From positions 1,736,001 through 1,800,000 of the forward strand of contig CAVSPF010000003.1 of the NCBI GenBank assembly GCA_963729995.1: a stretch of 64,000 nucleotides of DNA, in the 5' to 3' direction. Source of the stretch: VRUE01 sp963729995 (GTDB lineage Bacteria > Actinomycetota > Thermoleophilia > Solirubrobacterales > 70-9). The notes below the pieces were generated by a model, which saw only the letters and a list, made by a program, of their open reading frames with translations, was not told the origin of the DNA and ran no database searches. A program made the translations under genes and the position numbers. Below, piece by piece: positions 54,831 to 64,000 of the stretch. Position 1 is the stretch's first letter. Each line of letters opens with the position of its first letter.

Positions 54831-55565
54831 GTGGCGTGGAAGAGGCCGCGAAAGCAACGGGTGCTGGCGATCCGCAACCGGCTGCGAAAGATGTACGGGC
54901 GGCCGGTCAACCGGCCGCACGGCCACCCGATCGCCGAGCTGGTCAAGACCGTGCTCTCACAGCACACCAACGACCGCAACCGGGACCGTGCCTTCGCAGC
55001 ATTGCGGGAGCGGTTCCCGACCTGGGAGGAGGTCCGCGACGCCCCGGTGGGGGAGGTCGAGGGGGCGATCCGCGTCGGCGGGCTCGGAAAGCAGAAGGCA
55101 CCGCGCATCCAGTCGATTCTCGGGCAGCTCGGCGAGCCCCCCGACCTCGACTGGACGAAGAGCGCGCCACGAGAGGAATCGCTTGACTTCCTCCTCTCGC
55201 TGCCGGGGGTGGGGAGGAAAACCGCCGCCTGCGTGCTGATCTTCACCTGGGGCATCCCGGAGATCCCGGTCGACGTCCACATCCACAGGGTTGGGGGACG
55301 CCTTGGCCTCTTTCCGGCCAACTCGTCCTTCGAGCATGCCCACGACGAGATGCTGGCGATCGTCGACCCAGGCGACGCCTACGAGCTCCACATGAACCTG
55401 ATCCGCCACGGGCGCGAGCTCTGCCGGCCCAAGCCGCGCTGCGGCGAATGCGAGCTGCGGCGGATGTGCCCGTGGTACCGCAACGCGCGCCGGAGCGCCA
55501 GTAGTATCTCCGCGGCCGGCCGGCGGGAGAGCCCGGGGGGCCGGCTTCAAACCACCGCCCAATGA
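54831..55565 (+). CDS. nth: Endonuclease III-like DNA glycosylase
   Basis: 244 residues from GTG 54831. 'ELVKTVLSQHTNDRNRDRAF', the helix-hairpin-helix 'LSLPGVGRKTAACVLIFTWG' with the catalytic Lys, 'IPVDVHIHRVGGRLGL' with the catalytic Asp, and an Fe-S loop 'CRPKPRCGECELRRMCPW' (C-x6-C-x2-C-x5-C). Removes oxidised pyrimidines. Its ribosome site (AGGAG, 54820-54824) lies in the right end of the IS110 element, so the element has taken over its leader. Stop overlaps the next gene (ATGA). Confidence 0.92.
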   Translation: MAWKRPRKQRVLAIRNRLRKMYGRPVNRPHGHPIAELVKTVLSQHTNDRNRDRAFAALRERFPTWEEVRDAPVGEVEGAIRVGGLGKQKAPRIQSILGQLGEPPDLDWTKSAPREESLDFLLSLPGVGRKTAACVLIFTWGIPEIPVDVHIHRVGGRLGLFPANSSFEHAHDEMLAIVDPGDAYELHMNLIRHGRELCRPKPRCGECELRRMCPWYRNARRSASSISAAGRRESPGGRLQTTAQ

Positions 55566-55981
55566 GCAAGAAGACCTTCATCACCTTCGGGCTGCTAGTC
55601 GTTTTCCTCGCGGTCCTGATCCCGTGGCTGGCGTTTCGGTCGAGTGGCGATGCCGCCACCGGAGCCGAGCAGGTGCCGGCCGGCCTGAAGGCCGGTCAGA
55701 GCCTCTTCCAGACGAACTGCGGCACCTGCCACACGCTCTATGCGGCGGGGGCCGATGGCAACTTCGCGCCGAACCTCGACGAACTGCTGGCCCCAACCGG
55801 ACCACCCAGCGGCCCGACCGCGCCGCAGACGATCGAAGCGACCAAGGGCCGCGTTCTCAACGCGATAGAACATGGCATCGACACCAGCACCACGCCCGGA
55901 CGGATGCCGGCCGGCATCCTCTCCGGCGCGCAGGCCGAAGAGGTCGCGGAATTCGTCGCCCGCACCGCCGGCCAGGGTTAG
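55562..55981 (+). CDS. Membrane-anchored c-type cytochrome
   Basis: 139 residues. N-terminal membrane anchor ('FITFGLLVVFLAVLIPWLAF'), haem motif 'QTNCGTCHTLYAAG' (CxxCH) and a Met ligand in 'TPGRMPAGILSGAQAEEVAE'. A mono-haem class I fold on the outer face of the membrane, an electron carrier in respiration. Coupled to nth by a 4-nt overlap. Confidence 0.9.
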   Translation: MSKKTFITFGLLVVFLAVLIPWLAFRSSGDAATGAEQVPAGLKAGQSLFQTNCGTCHTLYAAGADGNFAPNLDELLAPTGPPSGPTAPQTIEATKGRVLNAIEHGIDTSTTPGRMPAGILSGAQAEEVAEFVARTAGQG

Positions 55982-55985
55982 CGGC

Positions 55986-56096
55986 GCCCACCCCCGGTAG
56001 GGGTTCCACTTAACTTTTTCCGAAGACAGTTTGCGGCTGTCCGCCAATCTCGCCGCGGAAAAAGTACAAGACGTTCCACCCCTACCGGGGGTGGGC
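55986..56096. repeat. 111-bp nested inverted repeat, probable terminator
   Basis: Perfect 19-bp outer arms (55986-56004 and 56078-56096; GCCCACCCCCGGTAGGGGT and complement) and perfect 10-bp inner arms ACTTTTTCCG (56013-56022)/CGGAAAAAGT (56056-56065). It begins five bases after the cytochrome stop. May be a terminator isolating the heat-shock operon, or a MITE-like element; T5/A5 tracts lie in the inner arms. Confidence 0.65.
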
Positions 56097-56180
56097 TTGT
56101 GCCAGCTGGTCACGGGGAACCTCAGGACGCTGAACAGCCCGGCCGGACAGCGCGCGAACCAGATATGCCATACTGAGACT

Positions 56181-56199
56181 TAGATTTCTTAGCCAGTCA
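56181..56199. promoter_or_regulatory. Possible HspR (HAIR-like) operator before dnaK
   Basis: Between the inverted repeat and dnaK, an AGTCAAG half-site (close to the ACTCAAG of HAIR) is preceded by a poor CTTAGAT-like half-site with 9-bp spacing. The consensus is CTTGAGT-N7-ACTCAAG, so the match is weak. Support comes mainly from hspR being in the operon. Confidence 0.3.
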
Positions 56200-56228
56200 A
56201 GACGAAACCCCTGGAGGTACGCAACAAA

Positions 56229-58124
56229 GTGGGAAAGACGATCGGGATCGACCTCGGCACTACCAACTCCTGTGTTGCCGTCATGGAGGGCGGTGAGCCA
56301 ACCGTCCTCGAGAACGCCGAGGGCGGGCGCACGACCCCCTCGGTCGTCGCCTTCACCGAGTCCGGCGACCGTCTCGTGGGCACGGTGGCGAAGCGCCAGG
56401 CGGTGATGAACCCGGAGAACACGATCTTCTCCATCAAGCGCTTCATGGGCCGCAAGGAGGCCGAGGTCAAAGAGGAGGAGACGATCGTCCCCTACAAGGT
56501 CGTCGCGGGCCCGAACGGGGACGTGCGCGTCGACGTGCGCGGCAAGCAGTACAGCCCGCCGGAGATCAGCGCGATGATCCTGCAGAAGCTGAAGACCGAC
56601 GCCGAAGCGAAGCTCGGCGAAGCGGTCGACAGCGTGGTCGTCACCGTCCCCGCCTACTTCAACGACGACCAGCGCCAGGCGACGAAGGACGCCGGCAAAA
56701 TCGCCGGGCTCGACGTGAAGCGGATCATCAACGAGCCGACCGCCGCCTCGCTCGCCTACGGGCTCGACAAAGAGAAGGCGGACCACACGATCCTCGTCTT
56801 CGACCTCGGCGGCGGCACGTTCGACGTCTCGGCGCTTGAAATCGGCGACGGCGTCTTCGAGGTGAAGGCGACAGCCGGCGACAACCACCTCGGCGGCGAC
56901 AACTGGGACAAAGCGATCGTCGAGTGGCTGGTCGCCGAGTTCAAACGCGACCAGGGCGTTGACCTGGCGCAGGACAAGAACTCGCTGCAGCGTCTCTACG
57001 AGGCGGCGGAGAAGGCCAAGATCGAGCTCTCCTCGACCCAGGAGACCCAGATCAACCTGCCCTTCATCACCGCGGTCGAGGGGCAGCCAAAGCACCTCGA
57101 CCTCAAGCTGAGCCGCTCGAAGCTGAACGAGCTGACCGCCGACCTGCTGGAGCGCGTGGTCGGCCCGGTCAAGCGGGCACTCGACGACGCCGGCGCGGAG
57201 ATCGACCATGTCGTGCTCGTCGGTGGGATGACCCGGATGCCGGCGGTGCGGGAGAGGGTCAAGGAGCTGACCGGCAAGGACCCGCATCAGGGGGTCAACC
57301 CCGACGAGGTGGTCGCGGTCGGCGCCGCGATCCAGGCCGGCGTGCTGGCCGGCGACGTCAAGGACGTGCTGTTGCTCGACGTCACCCCGCTGACCCTCGG
57401 CATCGAGACCAAAGGTGGCGTGATGACGAAGTTGATCGAGCGCAACACGACGATCCCGACCAGGAAGTCCGAGACCTTCTCGACCGCCGACGACAACCAG
57501 CCGTCGGTCGAGATCCACGTTCTCCAGGGAGAGCGCGAGATGGCCGCCGGCAACAAGAGCCTCGGCAAATTCCAGCTGACCGGGATCCCGCCGGCACCCC
57601 GCGGGCTGCCGCAGATCGAGGTCACCTTCGACATCGACGCCAACGGCATCCTCCACGTCACGGCGAAAGACCTGGGGACCGGCAAGGAGCAGAAAATCGA
57701 GATCAAGTCCGGCTCCGGCCTCTCCGAGGAGGAAATCGAGAGCATGGTCAGCGACGCCGAGTCACACGCCGAGGAGGACCGCAAGCAGCGCGAGCTGGCC
57801 GAGGCCCGCAACATCGCCGAGAACGCCGCCTACCAGTCGGAGAAACAGCTCAAAGAGCTGGGCGACAAAGTCGACGATGCCGCCAAGGAGGAGATCGAGA
57901 CGGCGATCAAGGAGCTGCGCGACTCGCTCGGCTCCGACAGCGCGGAGGAGATCAACTCGAAGACGGAAGCCCTGACGGCGGCCTTCCAGAAGGTCTCCGA
58001 GCAGATCTATGCGGCGGCCCAGGAGCAGGCCGCTTCTGCCGACGGCGCGTCGGCGGAGGGGCCCACCTCCGATGAGGAGGAGGTCGTGGACGCCGAGGTC
58101 GTCGACGAGGGCGACGACAAGTGA
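56229..58124 (+). CDS. dnaK: Chaperone DnaK (Hsp70)
   Basis: 631 residues from GTG 56229, GGAGG about 12 bases upstream. ATPase signatures 'IGIDLGTTNSCVAVMEGG', 'ILVFDLGGGTFDVSALEI' and 'VVLVGGMTRMPAVRERVKEL'; substrate domain 'LLLDVTPLTLGIETKGGVMT' and a C-terminal acidic tail ('EEEVVDAEVVDEGDDK'). Folds client proteins with GrpE and DnaJ. First gene of dnaK-grpE-dnaJ-hspR-clpB, all in close or overlapping spacing, so one HspR-controlled transcript is expected. Confidence 0.97.
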   Translation: MGKTIGIDLGTTNSCVAVMEGGEPTVLENAEGGRTTPSVVAFTESGDRLVGTVAKRQAVMNPENTIFSIKRFMGRKEAEVKEEETIVPYKVVAGPNGDVRVDVRGKQYSPPEISAMILQKLKTDAEAKLGEAVDSVVVTVPAYFNDDQRQATKDAGKIAGLDVKRIINEPTAASLAYGLDKEKADHTILVFDLGGGTFDVSALEIGDGVFEVKATAGDNHLGGDNWDKAIVEWLVAEFKRDQGVDLAQDKNSLQRLYEAAEKAKIELSSTQETQINLPFITAVEGQPKHLDLKLSRSKLNELTADLLERVVGPVKRALDDAGAEIDHVVLVGGMTRMPAVRERVKELTGKDPHQGVNPDEVVAVGAAIQAGVLAGDVKDVLLLDVTPLTLGIETKGGVMTKLIERNTTIPTRKSETFSTADDNQPSVEIHVLQGEREMAAGNKSLGKFQLTGIPPAPRGLPQIEVTFDIDANGILHVTAKDLGTGKEQKIEIKSGSGLSEEEIESMVSDAESHAEEDRKQRELAEARNIAENAAYQSEKQLKELGDKVDDAAKEEIETAIKELRDSLGSDSAEEINSKTEALTAAFQKVSEQIYAAAQEQAASADGASAEGPTSDEEEVVDAEVVDEGDDK

Positions 58125-58777
58125 GCGAGCGCAAGGACGAGTCCGGGACCAACGAGCCCCGGCCGGCGGGACCTGACGATGAGGGACCAGGCGGTCGGCC
58201 CGCGGGTCCTGTCGGCGCAGGGGACCCACCGCCCCCTGCGGTAGCTGAAGCTTCCTCGGGGGCGGTCCCCCCTACCCCGCCACCCGCGGGAGAGGCGGAG
58301 GAGGTCGAGCAGGATTTCGATGCGCTGCTTGCCGACACCCAGCGGGAGCGGGACGAGTACCTCGAACTGGCAAAACGGACGAAAGCCGATTTCGAGAACT
58401 TTCGCAAGCGGATGAGCGCGGACGTGCTCGCCGCCACCGGGCGTGGGAAGGCTGAAGTGCTGCGGGACGTCCTGCCTGTCCTCGACGACCTCGAGCGCGC
58501 CATCCAGGCGGCGGGGCTGGACCCGGAGGGCGATTCGCCGGACGGGCTGGCGCATGGGGTGCTGCTCGTCTTCCGCAGCCTGCGCGAGGCACTGCTGCGC
58601 AATGGGATCGAGGCGGTCGACCCGAAGGGCGAGAAGTTCGACCCGCGGCTGCACGAGGCGCTCTCGACCCAGCCAGCGGACGGCGCCGAGTCGGGCACGG
58701 TGGTCGAGGTGATGCAGAAGGGCTACCGGCTCGGCGAGCAGTTGATCCGGCCGGCCCGTGTGGCGGTGGCGGAGTGA
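58121..58777 (+). CDS. grpE: Nucleotide exchange factor GrpE
   Basis: 218 residues from GTG 58121 (GTGA overlap with dnaK). A Pro/Gly-rich disordered N-terminus of about 60 residues precedes the coiled coil ('RDEYLELAKRTKADFENFRK') and the beta domain ('GEKFDPRLHEALSTQPAD', 'VVEVMQKGYRLGEQLIRPAR'). Releases ADP from DnaK. Confidence 0.95.
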   Translation: MSERKDESGTNEPRPAGPDDEGPGGRPAGPVGAGDPPPPAVAEASSGAVPPTPPPAGEAEEVEQDFDALLADTQRERDEYLELAKRTKADFENFRKRMSADVLAATGRGKAEVLRDVLPVLDDLERAIQAAGLDPEGDSPDGLAHGVLLVFRSLREALLRNGIEAVDPKGEKFDPRLHEALSTQPADGAESGTVVEVMQKGYRLGEQLIRPARVAVAE

Positions 58778-58786
58778 GGCGCGCGC

Positions 58787-59884
58787 TTGGCTGAGGACCT
58801 CTACAAGGTGCTGGGCGTTTCCAAGAACGCCTCCGGCGACGAGATCAAGAAGGCCTACCGGAAGCTCGCTCGCAAGTACCACCCGGACCGCAACCCCGAC
58901 GATCCGAAGGCCGAGGAGCGGTTCAAGGAAGTTCAGGGCGCCTACGACACTCTCTCCGATCCCGAGAAGCGCAAGCAGTACGACGCGGGCGGGATGTTCG
59001 CCGGCTTCGGGGGCGGGCCGGGGGGAGCTGGCGGCGCCGGTGGAGGCGGCTTCAGCGCCGACCTCGGCGACATCTTCTCGAGCATCTTCAGCCGCGGGGG
59101 CGGCCGGGTGCAGCCCCAGCAGGTGCGGGGACGCGACCTCGAAACGGAGATCAGCCTCAGCTTCGACCAGGCGGTCAACGGCACCCAGGTCAGCGTCAAC
59201 GTGCCGAAGGCCGGGCGCTGCCCAACCTGCCACGGCAGCGGCGCGAAACCGGGGACCAGCCCCGTCACCTGCCCGCGCTGCGAGGGCCGCGGGATCGACG
59301 CGCAGAGCCAGGGCTTCTTCTCGATCAGCCAGCCCTGCCCGCAGTGTGGCGGCGCCGGCCAGATCATCGAAGACCCCTGCCCGGCCTGCGGCGGATCGGG
59401 CCTGACCCAGCAGGCAAAGCGCTACAAAGTGAACATCCCGGCGGGGGTCAAGAACGGAACCCGGATCCGCCTGGCCGGAAAGGGGGAGGCCGGACCGCGA
59501 GGCGGCCCCCCCGGCGATCTCTACGTGACGACGCGGGTCGCCTCCTCGCCGGTCTTCAAACGGCTCGACGGCGGCAACCTCGAGGTGACGGTTCCGATCA
59601 CGATCGCCGAGGCCCTGCAGGGAGCCACGATCGAGGTGCCGACGCTGGACGGCAGCAAGAAGATCAAGGTTCCGGCGGGGACCAAGCACGGCACGATCCA
59701 GCGGCTGCGCGGCGAGGGACCACCGAAGCCACACGGCAAGGGTCGCGGCGACATCCGCTACCGGCTCGAGATCGACGTGCCGGAGAAGCTGACCAAGGAG
59801 CAGCGCGAGGCGGTCGAGAAGCTGGCCGAGGCGCTCAACGGCTCCGACCCGCGCGCGGAGCTGCTGCGAAGGGCGGCGCGATGA
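58787..59884 (+). CDS. dnaJ: Chaperone DnaJ (Hsp40)
   Basis: 365 residues from TTG 58787, nine bases after grpE. J domain ('DLYKVLGVSKNASGDEIKKA', 'YHPDRNPDDPKAEERFK' with HPD), a Gly/Phe-rich stretch, four CxxCxGxG knuckles ('CPTCHGSG', 'CPRCEGRG', 'CPQCGGAG', 'CPACGGSG') and the C-terminal beta domains. Delivers substrates to DnaK. Stop overlaps hspR (ATGA). Confidence 0.96.
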   Translation: MAEDLYKVLGVSKNASGDEIKKAYRKLARKYHPDRNPDDPKAEERFKEVQGAYDTLSDPEKRKQYDAGGMFAGFGGGPGGAGGAGGGGFSADLGDIFSSIFSRGGGRVQPQQVRGRDLETEISLSFDQAVNGTQVSVNVPKAGRCPTCHGSGAKPGTSPVTCPRCEGRGIDAQSQGFFSISQPCPQCGGAGQIIEDPCPACGGSGLTQQAKRYKVNIPAGVKNGTRIRLAGKGEAGPRGGPPGDLYVTTRVASSPVFKRLDGGNLEVTVPITIAEALQGATIEVPTLDGSKKIKVPAGTKHGTIQRLRGEGPPKPHGKGRGDIRYRLEIDVPEKLTKEQREAVEKLAEALNGSDPRAELLRRAAR

Positions 59885-60227
59885 GCCGGCGGGTCGAGGC
59901 GAGTGTCGACGCCGAGCGCGGCGTCTACATGATCTCGGTGGCGGCCGAGCTCGCCGACATGCACCCGCAGACCCTGCGGGTCTATGAGGCGCGCGGCCTG
60001 ATCGCCCCCAAGCGCTCGCCGAAGAACACGCGGCTCTACTCGCAGCGCGACGTCGAGCGGCTGCGCCGCATCCAGCGGATGACCTCGGAACAGGGCCTGA
60101 ACCTGGCCGGGGTCGAGATGGTGCTCGAGATGGAAAAGCTGATGGACAGGGTGAAGGCCGAGCTGGAGCGAGTGCGACAGCGGGCGGAAGAGCTCGAAAG
60201 GCGGGCGTCGAAGGGGAGTGGGGGCTG

Positions 60228-60228
<1 letters not shown>
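59881..60228 (+). CDS. hspR: Heat-shock repressor HspR (MerR family)
   Basis: 115 residues from ATG 59881. MerR-type HTH 'ISVAAELADMHPQTLRVYEA' with 'RLYSQRDVERLRRIQRM' and 'GLNLAGVEMVLEMEKLMDR', then a charged coiled coil. In actinobacteria HspR uses DnaK as co-repressor and binds HAIR sites before dnaK and clpB. It shares one base with the clpB start (TGATG). Confidence 0.93.
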
Positions 60229-62828
<2,600 letters not shown>

Positions 62829-62963
62829 CAAAATGGTTATCTAGCTGGCTCAGACTTGCGTTGTCATGCAGGCAGGGAACGGCGGGTGGGTACGCAAATC
62901 CAGGCACCGGACTTCAGGAACGGCGGTCAAATTCCGACGTAAGCTTCTACAAACTGCCATCTG

Positions 62964-63851
62964 ATGCTCAGACGACGCCAAATCAAAGCCGATCCCGGGA
63001 CGCCCAGCCCGCACTCGACGCTGACCGTGGCGACCAGCCCTGTGCGGGAGGTCGCCTGGATCGTCGAGGAGCGGGTGATGTGGCGCGGCGCCGACCTGCT
63101 GCGCGGAATCCTCGACGCCGTCAAGTGGACGTTCGAACGACTCGCCTGGCTGGCGGAGCGGCGACTGGTCTGGCCGCTTCAGGAACGCAGCGCAGGCTTG
63201 CGCCCCCCCAGCCGTGCGACCGGCGCCGGGGCGCTGGCCGCGGTCTTGATCGGCGCCGGGGCGCTGGTCGTCGTTGTGACGTCGGGGGGAAGGGCTGACC
63301 GCGCGCAGGTCGCGACCCCGGCCAAGCTGACGATTGCCAGCCACCCGCTGCCGCCCCAGCCTCAGCCACCGCGCGGACACGTCCTGCACGGTGCGGCGCC
63401 GGTGTTCGCCCCGGCGCCCCGGGGAAGTCGCACGGCGCCCCGGCCAACCGAAGCGGCTGCCGAAACCGCGACGCCGGCTCGTGCCTCGAGCGCCACGGCC
63501 TCCGCCGCGCCCGGCGAAATCGCGGGACCCCTCGCGGTCGCGGTGGCGCGCCGCTTCTCCGACGCCTTCGTCCACTATGAGACCGGGCAGGCGAACCCCG
63601 AAGTTCGCACCGCGTTCCGCGCGACGGCGACTCCGCAGCTCTCCGCATCGCTGCTGCACCGGCCACCCCGCCTGCCGGCAAACGTCAAAGTGCCGCAGGC
63701 CAAGGTGCTGAACGTGGTACCGGGGCCCCAGCTGGGCGACAACTGCGCGGTCAGCGTCTCGCTGCTGCGGGTCGGCCTCACCAGCGAGCTGCGGCTCAGC
63801 ATGCACCGCGAAAAGGGCGGCAACTGGCAGGTCAAGGACGTGCTCGGCTGA
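62964..63851 (+). CDS. Single-pass membrane protein with NTF2-like outer domain
   Basis: 295 residues from ATG 62964. Cytoplasmic N-terminus with amphipathic Trp-rich helices ('AVKWTFERLAWLAERRLVWP'), membrane segment 'ALAAVLIGAGALVVVVTSGG', an Ala/Pro/Thr linker, and a C-terminal domain ('AVARRFSDAFVHYETGQANP', 'SVSLLRVGLTSELRLSMHRE', 'KGGNWQVKDVLG') like NTF2/VirB8/TcpC-type domains of secretion and conjugation systems, by pattern only. It shares one base with the next gene (TGATG). Could be part of a conjugation-like envelope cluster extending beyond the window. Confidence 0.55.
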   Translation: MLRRRQIKADPGTPSPHSTLTVATSPVREVAWIVEERVMWRGADLLRGILDAVKWTFERLAWLAERRLVWPLQERSAGLRPPSRATGAGALAAVLIGAGALVVVVTSGGRADRAQVATPAKLTIASHPLPPQPQPPRGHVLHGAAPVFAPAPRGSRTAPRPTEAAAETATPARASSATASAAPGEIAGPLAVAVARRFSDAFVHYETGQANPEVRTAFRATATPQLSASLLHRPPRLPANVKVPQAKVLNVVPGPQLGDNCAVSVSLLRVGLTSELRLSMHREKGGNWQVKDVLG

Positions 63852-64000
63852 TGGGCCGGATTCGCGACACGCTCGCCCTCGCGGCGATCGGCGCGGCGCT
63901 GGCAGCGTCCCCGGCGTCAGGGTCCGAAGCGTCGCAGCCACCGTCGCAGACGGCGGTCCCCGCCGGGGCGCCGACGCAGCCCGCATCCGTGACCCCGGTG
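63851..64000 (+). CDS. Secreted protein, 3' cut by window edge
   Basis: Only the first 50 codons are in the window: signal peptide ('DTLALAAIGAALAASPASG') and a Ser/Pro/Ala-rich mature start. Coupled to the preceding membrane protein by TGATG. Function cannot be told. Confidence 0.55.
   Translation, partial: MGRIRDTLALAAIGAALAASPASGSEASQPPSQTAVPAGAPTQPASVTPV

Overview
The window is a continuous piece of a very GC-rich chromosome, most likely from an actinobacterium of the class Thermoleophilia (Solirubrobacter/Conexibacter relatives). This is inferred from the inositol-phospholipid genes, an HspR-controlled dnaK-grpE-dnaJ-hspR-clpB operon, TANNNT-type leaderless promoters, and very large secreted proteins with Cys/His/Arg-rich C-termini. 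No database search was possible, so family names rest on motifs and gene order.

Layout. 1-2031: end of an integrated-element-like segment (truncated SSB, a primase-like protein with a C-terminal CHC2-type zinc finger, a GNAT protein). 2741-25062 (minus strand): a surface/secretome locus with a TetR regulator, a lipoprotein, several giant secreted proteins (NHL and PD40 propellers, FnIII-like, InlB-type repeats) and a collagen-like membrane-anchored protein. Four toxin-antitoxin modules sit on the opposite strand in every gap between the four giant genes (10176-10733, 13298-13818, 13971-14774, 18714-19234). The remnant of a deleted giant gene lies between two of them. 26261-29952: a TetR cluster that includes a tandem two-TetR fusion. 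29966-31415: a small possible toxin pair and tRNA-Asp. 31496-34757: cell-wall and metallo-hydrolase genes. 34882-39398: a short FtsH-like protease, an SRPBCC protein, a hemerythrin/Fe-S regulator pair, VapBC, tRNA-Val and an odd tRNA-Glu. 39518-53398: housekeeping genes (SDR, broken CDF transporter, argF-lgt-prmC-lysS, RNA methyltransferase, UDG-like, PHP protein, and an inositol lipid set of ino1, a CDP-alcohol phosphotransferase and a PAP2 protein). About 53460-54830: an IS110-family element with a candidate bridge RNA. 54831-55981: endonuclease III and a cytochrome c. 56229-62828: the heat-shock operon. 62964-64000: two envelope proteins, the last cut by the window edge.

The least ordinary part is 10-19 kb. 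Paralogous giant secreted-protein genes alternate with antiparallel toxin-antitoxin modules, each with a -10-like hexamer placed for a leaderless transcript. One module pair flanks a scar in which a giant gene's start region abuts the 3' end of another paralogue. A reasonable inference is that the modules stabilise a recombination-prone surface-protein array. Other unusual objects are a tRNA-Glu with about 20 extra nucleotides in the D-loop, a frameshifted 1635-codon secreted-protein gene, and several nested inverted repeats.
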